From NCBI GenBank assembly GCA_905235615.1, contig CAJOMB010000045.1:1-10354 (forward strand): a stretch of DNA of 10,354 bases. Reading direction: 5' to 3'. Made by a program: the position numbers and the translations under genes. The notes under the pieces were generated by a model, which was not told where the DNA came from, did no database searches, and saw only the letters and a list, made by a program, of their open reading frames with translations. Shown in pieces: positions 5,793 through 10,354 of this stretch. The DNA is from an uncultured Bacteroidales bacterium (GTDB lineage: Bacteria; Bacteroidota; Bacteroidia; Bacteroidales; UBA932). Positions within the stretch are counted from its first letter, which is position 1, and each line of letters starts with the position of its first letter.

Positions 5793-8700
5793 TTACCATT
5801 TAATTGCGGGACGTTCGCCCAGGAACTGAGGATGGGCATGCATCTGGCCCATAGGGATATATTGGGTCTGCCAATCCAGGGCTTTGGTGGTGGCCGATGC
5901 CTTGGTTTCCACAATCACGTCTTTCTCCACGAAGTCTTCAAAGGAGAAGGGTTCACCGGCGAGTGCCATGATTCTTTCCACGATGGCCTGGCGGGAGATG
6001 GTGCTGTAATAAGGAATGTCGTTGTTCATGCAGCTGTTCTGCTCGGAGCGGTAAACGCTGCGCGTGTGCATGTAGCCGCCTTCAAAGACATCCACGATTC
6101 CACTGTACTTGGGGTGGAAGATAAGGTGGCTCCAGTCCACTTCGCTCATCTTGCCGGAGAGGGAAAGGTTGCGGCCATAACCCTTGGCCTTGAGGGAGGC
6201 CAGCTCAAAATGGTGCGGACAGCAGGAGCAGTCACAGCCGTCTATGAAGGCGTTGTGGTAGATGTATTCATCCAAAAGTTTCCCGAATCCGTGGCCGCCG
6301 GCCTCGTGCTGGACTACGCCACGGAAATCCAGCGGGTAACCGTAGTCGCTCATCGGGCAGTACGCAACAGCAAAACCGTCATCAAACATAAAGCAGGTAC
6401 CGGCATACTCTGTGGTGTTTGGAATCATTATTACCAAGGTGCTTCCAAGATTGCTCTCCGAAATTGTCGGAGCATTGCAGGCATATTTCATAATCTCATT
6501 CCAATCCGAAGCGCCATTGTTTACACCTCCGCCGGCCGCCTTGGTATTGAAACGGTTATAGACTATCCTGTTTACATTTCCTATGCCTGATTCGGGAGAG
6601 ACGGAGATGGCGGTGTATACATTAAAATACTCTTTGTAAGTTTTGTAAGGTTCAATATCAAAGAAATAGCCGTAGGCATCCTGAGCGGCAGACATCAACT
6701 TGCCTTCACTGATATCCTTTGCATTGAATCCGTCTCCCAGGATAATGATATTGTTATTGTCGCCCTTAGTGGAAGAATTGAGCGTAATTACCTCGTCCTC
6801 GGCATATTGGTAATCGTATTGGGTAACCGTGCAGCGGGTACGATAGTCTTTATCTTTCAGTTTGAAAACCACTTCACCTTCCCGGGCTTCGCTTCCTTGA
6901 GCCATCTGGGAGAACGTGAGTTTCAACTCGGTTTTTCCGGTACCGGAAGTCTTGTCCAGTGTAACCCAGTCAGGCTGACTTTCCACCACCCACTCGTCAT
7001 CGGCGTTGAGTACAAGGTCGCGGGTGACAGATGTGTTGATGGCTGTCGCCAGAGACGGTCGGATGACCAGATTGCGGTAGGCAGCAATTCGCTTGAAATC
7101 ACTCCAGCCAGGCTCTGTGCTATAGGTGGGGATGGCGCTTTCAGGCACCTCAACTGTAAAGTTATCTTTGGAAACACCATCAAAGGCGCCACTCAGAAGG
7201 TGAGGAGGCACGGCGCTCTTGCACGTAATGCTACCAATACCCGTACACATGTAAAACGCATTTTGTCCGATGGTTTCAACGCCATCCTCTAAAATGAGGC
7301 CTTCAATGCCGGTGCAATTTGCAAAAGCATTCGCTCCAATGGACTGAACGCTCTTGGGTATAGTAATGGTTCCCATGAGACGCCAGTTTCCATAAAATGC
7401 ATCCGGACCAATGGCCGATATATTTTCGGGAATAACGAGGCTGCCGGAAAAATCGCATCCAGAGAAGCAGGAGCTGGTTAGAACGACCAAACTCTTGGGT
7501 AAAGACAGTTCTCCACGAAATCCTGTTCCATTAAATGCTCCATGTCCAATGGCCGTAATACCATCGTGCAAAACAAGCGCCCCGTTAAAATGAGTGTCAT
7601 AAAAGGTTAACTCTCTAATCTCAGTCAATGTTTGAGGGATTTCCAATTTTCCGCTGAAACCACATTCACGCAAAGCATGAGGCCCCAGATAACTCAGGTG
7701 GCTCGGCAAATACAGCGTGCCGTACAGCCCACGGTCTCCTGCAAAGGCTGACCCACCGATGTAGGTCACACTCTCTGGGATATTTAATTCACAGACAAAA
7801 CCGCAATGGTCAAATGCCGAATCGCAGATTTTATTCAACGTTGTCGGCAAGTAGAGGCTTCCTGTCATAGATTGGCAGTTGGCAAATGCTCCTACTCCTA
7901 TTGATGTTACACCTTCAGGAATTACTAGTGAGCCAGTTAAATTGACACAATCATAAACTGCATGATGCCCAATTTCAGTAATTACATCTGGTAAAATCAG
8001 GCGAAGGAGTGATGGTAGACGGGATAAAGCGTCATCAGGTAAAACATCATCGGCTCTTGCTTCAATTGGTAAGCCTTCATAAATGTCCCAGTCATAATAG
8101 CCCGTCTCTCCTTTTTTTATTCTGGCTTCTTTAAGGTTTAGAGACTGGAGAGACGCCATTTTTTTGATGGTTGCGAAATCGGACCCCGTAATGCTTCCTA
8201 CTACTTTTAAATTAACAACTTTATTTATGTCTTTACCTGAAGCAATAATCTGCTGCTCCAATGTACCGGTTTCCTCGACATTCACCACCACGTACTCCCT
8301 GGCTACGGCGTCATGGCTGATGGGGTCGTTCTCCCAGGGGGTGATGCTTTCTCCGCTCAGGACGAACTCATAAGTGCCGGTTTCGCTGCGTTTGTTCACC
8401 GTGATGGTGAAATTGTGCTGCTTTCCGGAAGTGAAGGTAAAGTCTTCTCCCTTCCTTAAGGAATAGGACAGGCCGCCCACGGTTACGCTGAACAGGGCGT
8501 CGCCCGCCGCAATGGTCTGGGGTACAATGATGCAACGCCAGTCCGCGCCGTTCCGGTGGGCGATTGTTCCCGTGGCGGGGCGGTTGCCTTTCACACGCAC
8601 CTCACCGGTTTTGAGGTTCACCGATGCGGTGCGGATGGCGCTCTCCGTTATGACGCTCTTTTCCAGCGAGGTCCACTCGGCCGAATCGAAGCCAGTTCCT

Positions 8701-9248
8701 TCCACAAGGCTCACGCGGGCGCTGGCCATCAGGTGCTTGAAACGTAGCATGATGGTTCGGGCCGATGGCTCGTTGTCCAGGGATACGCCCCACAGCAAGT
8801 CACTGGCCTCATAGGCGCTCATCTTGCCCTCTCCGCCTTCATCGGCCTGGTTCTTCTGTACCTCAAATTCCCAGGCTTCCACGTCGGAGGGGCTGCTGTA
8901 GGGGTAATAGCCGTAGACGTCAATATGGGTGTTTTTGTCCTTATAATAAATTTCGTGGTCGGGAGTCCAGGACCAGGCGCTCTCATTGAAGGTAAAGCGC
9001 AGGTTGTCGGCCCGGTTGCCGGAGGCCTTGAGTTCTCCCGGCGTGGCTCCGTCGTAATCCACCACATACACGCCAATCTCGTCACCGTCGGCAAAGCCGC
9101 TGTCGCTGGCGCGGGTGGCATATTCTTGGGTGATTTCTCCGCCCAGGCTGATGCGGAGGCTCTCATCGGCCTGCTGAGGCTCGATATTCATTTCCTTTAC
9201 CGAACAGGCAGTAAGGAGAAGGAGCAGGAATAATGCTTGTCTCTTCAT
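5793..9248 (-). CDS. Fimbrillin-LRR(BspA)-BACON-M64-like metallopeptidase fusion lipoprotein
   Basis: This 1151-residue lipoprotein has its lipobox at Leu-Thr-Ala-Cys15. Domains in order: a fimbrillin/Mfa-like domain (about 28-307), with ATRASDSGFADGDEIGVYV, DVYGYYPY and AYEASDLLWG, closing at Ile-Thr-Pro-Trp-Glu; a BspA-type lead-in (about 318-412); about eleven LRR_5 repeats of 23-24 residues (about 415-690); a BACON domain (about 726-812), with Trp-Val-Val-x-Ser-x-Pro-Asp-Trp-Val; and an M64-like metallopeptidase (about 817-1105). The peptidase shows IIILGDGFNA, the zinc motif HEAGGHGFGKLLDEY (981-995) and a later RSEQNSCMNN segment that resembles the family's conserved Asn-Ser-x-Met turn. 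BACON plus M64 is a familiar pairing; a fimbrillin domain plus LRRs on the same chain is unusual. The protein is likely exposed on the surface, with LRRs for binding and the peptidase cutting a host or microbial protein. It has no T9SS-type C-terminal domain that I can recognise. It lies 11 bases after the upstream fimbrillin gene. Confidence 0.88.
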   Translation of the reverse strand: MKRQALFLLLLLTACSVKEMNIEPQQADESLRISLGGEITQEYATRASDSGFADGDEIGVYVVDYDGATPGELKASGNRADNLRFTFNESAWSWTPDHEIYYKDKNTHIDVYGYYPYSSPSDVEAWEFEVQKNQADEGGEGKMSAYEASDLLWGVSLDNEPSARTIMLRFKHLMASARVSLVEGTGFDSAEWTSLEKSVITESAIRTASVNLKTGEVRVKGNRPATGTIAHRNGADWRCIIVPQTIAAGDALFSVTVGGLSYSLRKGEDFTFTSGKQHNFTITVNKRSETGTYEFVLSGESITPWENDPISHDAVAREYVVVNVEETGTLEQQIIASGKDINKVVNLKVVGSITGSDFATIKKMASLQSLNLKEARIKKGETGYYDWDIYEGLPIEARADDVLPDDALSRLPSLLRLILPDVITEIGHHAVYDCVNLTGSLVIPEGVTSIGVGAFANCQSMTGSLYLPTTLNKICDSAFDHCGFVCELNIPESVTYIGGSAFAGDRGLYGTLYLPSHLSYLGPHALRECGFSGKLEIPQTLTEIRELTFYDTHFNGALVLHDGITAIGHGAFNGTGFRGELSLPKSLVVLTSSCFSGCDFSGSLVIPENISAIGPDAFYGNWRLMGTITIPKSVQSIGANAFANCTGIEGLILEDGVETIGQNAFYMCTGIGSITCKSAVPPHLLSGAFDGVSKDNFTVEVPESAIPTYSTEPGWSDFKRIAAYRNLVIRPSLATAINTSVTRDLVLNADDEWVVESQPDWVTLDKTSGTGKTELKLTFSQMAQGSEAREGEVVFKLKDKDYRTRCTVTQYDYQYAEDEVITLNSSTKGDNNNIIILGDGFNAKDISEGKLMSAAQDAYGYFFDIEPYKTYKEYFNVYTAISVSPESGIGNVNRIVYNRFNTKAAGGGVNNGASDWNEIMKYACNAPTISESNLGSTLVIMIPNTTEYAGTCFMFDDGFAVAYCPMSDYGYPLDFRGVVQHEAGGHGFGKLLDEYIYHNAFIDGCDCSCCPHHFELASLKAKGYGRNLSLSGKMSEVDWSHLIFHPKYSGIVDVFEGGYMHTRSVYRSEQNSCMNNDIPYYSTISRQAIVERIMALAGEPFSFEDFVEKDVIVETKASATTKALDWQTQYIPMGQMHAHPQFLGERPAIKW
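6264..6308 (-). other. Zinc-binding motif of the M64-like domain, HEAGGH form
   Basis: These bases encode HEAGGHGFGKLLDEY. His981 and His986 are separated by four residues (Glu, Ala, Gly, Gly) rather than the three of HExxH. The downstream Leu-Leu-Asp-Glu-Tyr keeps the family's Asp-Glu-Tyr. The reading frame is clean on both sides, so the additional residue is not a frame artefact. Confidence 0.8.
7176..8006 (-). repeat. Tandem BspA-type leucine-rich repeats (about 11 units of 23-24 codons)
   Basis: Successive units follow a pattern like LVIPEGVTSIGVGAFANC: Leu-x-(I/L)-Pro-x-x-(V/L/I)-x-x-Ile-Gly-x-x-Ala-Phe-x-x-(C/G), then a short linker with Gly. About eleven units are countable, plus a degenerate last one (Ile-Thr-Cys-Lys-Ser-Ala-Val). 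Such repeats mediate binding to fibronectin, other host proteins or bacterial surfaces in BspA-type adhesins. The DNA units are well diverged, so recent expansion is not evident. Confidence 0.88.
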
Positions 9249-9259
9249 AAGGCTTAATC

Positions 9260-10156
9260 TTAGTTAACGGTTCCACCATAGTCCTGGCCATCGGTTTCCC
9301 AGTCTCCGATGCCGATATTGATGCCCTCGCTCACTTTATTGACCGTAATGGTAAGCTTGTGCTGTGTGTTGGATTTGAGGGTGATGGTTTCTTTCATGGA
9401 GAAGGAGTAATCTCCCACTTTCAGGGAAATGAGGGTTTGGTCCTGCAGGGACTGGGGAGGAACCAGGGCGCGGAAATGATCTCCTTCTTGATAGGGAGTA
9501 ATGTCTGCGGGCGAGCCGATGGCCGTAACCTCTCCGTTTGCGGCGTTGAGGGTGGCGTTCACCTTCAAGTTGTTGAGGGTGATTTCTATGTTTTGCCCGG
9601 TCAGTGATTCAGCGGTATATCCATTCCCGGGGACAATGTAAACGAGAAGATTACTCATCCGGTGTGTAGAGGTGATTTCCACCACATCGGAAGTGGGGGC
9701 GACATTCTGCCGGGAGCCCCATAGGAGTTCCGAGGACTTGTACCCGGAAGGAGTAGACTGGTTTGTGCTTACAGAGAAAGGAATGGCCGAGACGTCGGAA
9801 ATGTTCCCGACGCGGGGATAGTAGCAGTAAAAACTGGCCGATGTGCTGGCGTCTTTCCAATACAGGCTGCTCCCTGTTTTCCATGAACTGCCGTCAAAGG
9901 AAAATGCCACATTGTCTGCATGGTTCCCGGAGGCAGACAGCGTACTTCCGTTATTGACTATGTACAGGCCGACCACGTCGCCGGATTCGTATGCGTTGTC
10001 CGTGACTTTTGTGATGGGAAAACTGATATTAATAGGAACAGGGGCTTCCGGTTCAGGCTCCGGTTGGGGAGGGGTGACCGGTTGGGGGTCGTTTGGTTTG
10101 TCGCAACTGGCGGCTAAAACCATTGCCATCGTCATTAGTAAGTAAAGTTTTTTCAT
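9260..10156 (-). CDS. Fimbrillin family (Mfa-like) lipoprotein, first gene of operon
   Basis: This 298-residue lipoprotein has Cys18 in a lipobox Ala-Ala-Ser-Cys. A Pro/Glu-rich stalk (residues about 21-41) follows and should hold the folded part away from the membrane. The fimbrillin pattern is clear: NAYESGDVVGLYIVNNG (54-70), Ser-Leu-Tyr-Trp-Lys-Asp (97-102), FYCYYPRVG (109-117), GYKSSELLWG (138-147) and Ala-Leu-Val-Pro-Pro-Gln (230-235). The C-terminus Ile-Gly-Asp-Trp-Glu-Thr-Asp-Gly ... Gly-Gly-Thr-Val-Asn is typical of fimbrillin subunits. An Arg maturation site is not evident (Ile-Thr-Lys-Val-Thr at the equivalent place). It heads the five-gene operon, and its promoter box TACTTTTG lies 28 bases upstream with an A-rich leader. 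As the first and smallest subunit with a pilin-like end it may be the main structural or shaft protein, but a surface-anchored partner is equally possible. Confidence 0.87.
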   Translation of the reverse strand: MKKLYLLMTMAMVLAASCDKPNDPQPVTPPQPEPEPEAPVPINISFPITKVTDNAYESGDVVGLYIVNNGSTLSASGNHADNVAFSFDGSSWKTGSSLYWKDASTSASFYCYYPRVGNISDVSAIPFSVSTNQSTPSGYKSSELLWGSRQNVAPTSDVVEITSTHRMSNLLVYIVPGNGYTAESLTGQNIEITLNNLKVNATLNAANGEVTAIGSPADITPYQEGDHFRALVPPQSLQDQTLISLKVGDYSFSMKETITLKSNTQHKLTITVNKVSEGINIGIGDWETDGQDYGGTVN

Positions 10157-10184
10157 ATAGATATATTTTTGTGTTTTCTCTGTA

Positions 10185-10192
10185 CAAAAGTA
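10185..10192 (-). promoter_or_regulatory. Operon promoter -7 box (TACTTTTG) upstream of the fimbrillin gene
   Basis: The minus strand reads TACTTTTG, a full TAnnTTTG match, ending 28 bases before the ATG at 10156. A TTCG at 10213-10216, 20 bases further upstream, could serve as a weak -33 element. The leader between is A-rich, as usual for efficient Bacteroidota translation starts without a Shine-Dalgarno. I take this as the promoter for the whole operon. Confidence 0.6.
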
Positions 10193-10203
10193 AAAGATTT
10201 CAC

Positions 10204-10216
10204 TTCGTAAAACGAA
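10204..10216. promoter_or_regulatory. Operator-like palindrome in the operon promoter
   Basis: TTCGT and ACGAA form perfect 5-bp arms around AAA. The site occupies the spacer/-33 region of the minus-strand promoter. A direct repeat TCAAATT (10217-10223 and 10228-10234), one helical turn apart, follows immediately. No regulator is known; the placement suggests a repressor or activator site. Confidence 0.3.
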
Positions 10217-10261
10217 TCAAATTTGGTTCAAATTCTTTTTCGTAAATTTTCTTCAAAAAAA

Positions 10262-10292
10262 TTTGTCAGTTCAAAAATAGTTACTACCTTTG
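10262..10292 (+). promoter_or_regulatory. Canonical Bacteroidota promoter, plus strand (TTTG-N19-TACCTTTG)
   Basis: TTTG at 10262-10265 and TACCTTTG at 10285-10292 are separated by exactly 19 bases and both match the sigma-ABfr consensus. This is the best promoter in the window. Transcription should start near 10296 and run off the right edge. The gene it drives is not in the window. ATG at 10346 opens a frame but has too little sequence to judge. Confidence 0.75.
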
Positions 10293-10317
10293 CAGTCCCG
10301 TTTGAAACGAGGTCGTC

Positions 10318-10338
10318 ATTCCCGGCTTGACCGGGAAT
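10318..10338. repeat. Perfect inverted repeat, ATTCCCGG arms with 5-base loop
   Basis: ATTCCCGG (10318-10325) and CCGGGAAT (10331-10338) enclose CTTGA. Outer CGAG (10308-10311) and CTCG (10339-10342) could extend the pairing across a bulge. ATTCCC-N-GGGAAT palindromes occur as dispersed repeats in several bacteria, for example dRS3 in Neisseria. Here the repeat sits in the expected leader of the plus-strand transcript and would form an RNA hairpin. Confidence 0.6.
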
Positions 10339-10354
10339 CTCGAAAATGCTCATT

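Noticed and set aside
4915..6590. Two long plus-strand frames (283 and 293 codons) opposite the second fimbrillin and the peptidase domain
   Set aside because: Their translations mirror conserved fimbrillin and M64 codons on the other strand and show no recognisable domain or start context.
7176..8006. Regularly spaced similar units, considered as a CRISPR array
   Set aside because: The roughly 70-bp period is codon-based, the units are diverged, and they translate in one frame to BspA-type LRRs.
10346..10354. ATG at 10346 as the start of a plus-strand gene
   Set aside because: Only three codons are visible; there is not enough sequence to support a gene.
10157..10354. tRNA or other structured RNA in the right intergenic region
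   Set aside because: No cloverleaf or conserved RNA motif is seen; only the promoters and short palindromes listed.

Overview
The window reads as chromosomal DNA of a Bacteroidales bacterium (Bacteroidota), probably a gut commensal; I cannot name the genus. The evidence is three fimbrillin (Mfa-like) modules, a BspA-type leucine-rich-repeat and BACON architecture, many Sec/SPII lipoproteins with MKK/MKR starts, promoter boxes of the TAnnTTTG type, and start sites without clear Shine-Dalgarno sequences. Genes are packed tightly, mostly on the minus strand. I see no tRNA, rRNA, CRISPR array, insertion sequence or origin. No gene-free stretch is longer than about 200 bases.

Left block (1-1949, minus strand): a three-gene operon reading right to left. 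It encodes a small WG-repeat lipoprotein, a periplasmic/outer-membrane protein (LPP20-like N-terminal domain, proline-rich linker, putative small beta-barrel), and the first 45 codons of a ChrA-family chromate transporter. The genes are fused by a 1-base stop/start overlap and a 2-base gap. Divergently, on the plus strand, lies a Hanks-type serine/threonine kinase with one transmembrane helix near its C-terminus. Only 44 bases separate the two starts, with a TAnnTTTG box facing each way.

Main block (2820-10156, minus strand): a five-gene operon. In transcription order it holds a fimbrillin-family lipoprotein with a proline-rich stalk; an 1151-residue lipoprotein fusing a fimbrillin domain, about eleven BspA-type LRRs, a BACON domain and an M64-like zinc metallopeptidase; a second fimbrillin-family lipoprotein; a lipoprotein of five fibronectin-III-like repeats; and a small cytoplasmic protein with a helix-turn-helix-like N-terminus. 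Spacings are +11, about +5, +18 and -8 bases. The operon ends tail to tail with the kinase in a 23-base overlap, and its best intrinsic terminator lies inside the kinase coding sequence.

The most interesting candidate system is this operon: a surface assembly, possibly a type V pilus or pilus-like complex, whose large member carries a protease and an LRR adhesion module on a fimbrillin domain. Its zinc motif is HEAGGH, one residue longer than HExxH, and a dense Cys/His cluster follows it. No FimB/Mfa2-type anchor is visible here, so pilus assembly is inference.

Right edge (10157-10354): a divergent intergenic region. It carries the operon promoter, a short operator-like palindrome, a canonical plus-strand promoter (TTTG-N19-TACCTTTG), and an 8-bp-arm inverted repeat of the mobile/dispersed palindrome type. 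The gene driven by that plus-strand promoter is outside the window.
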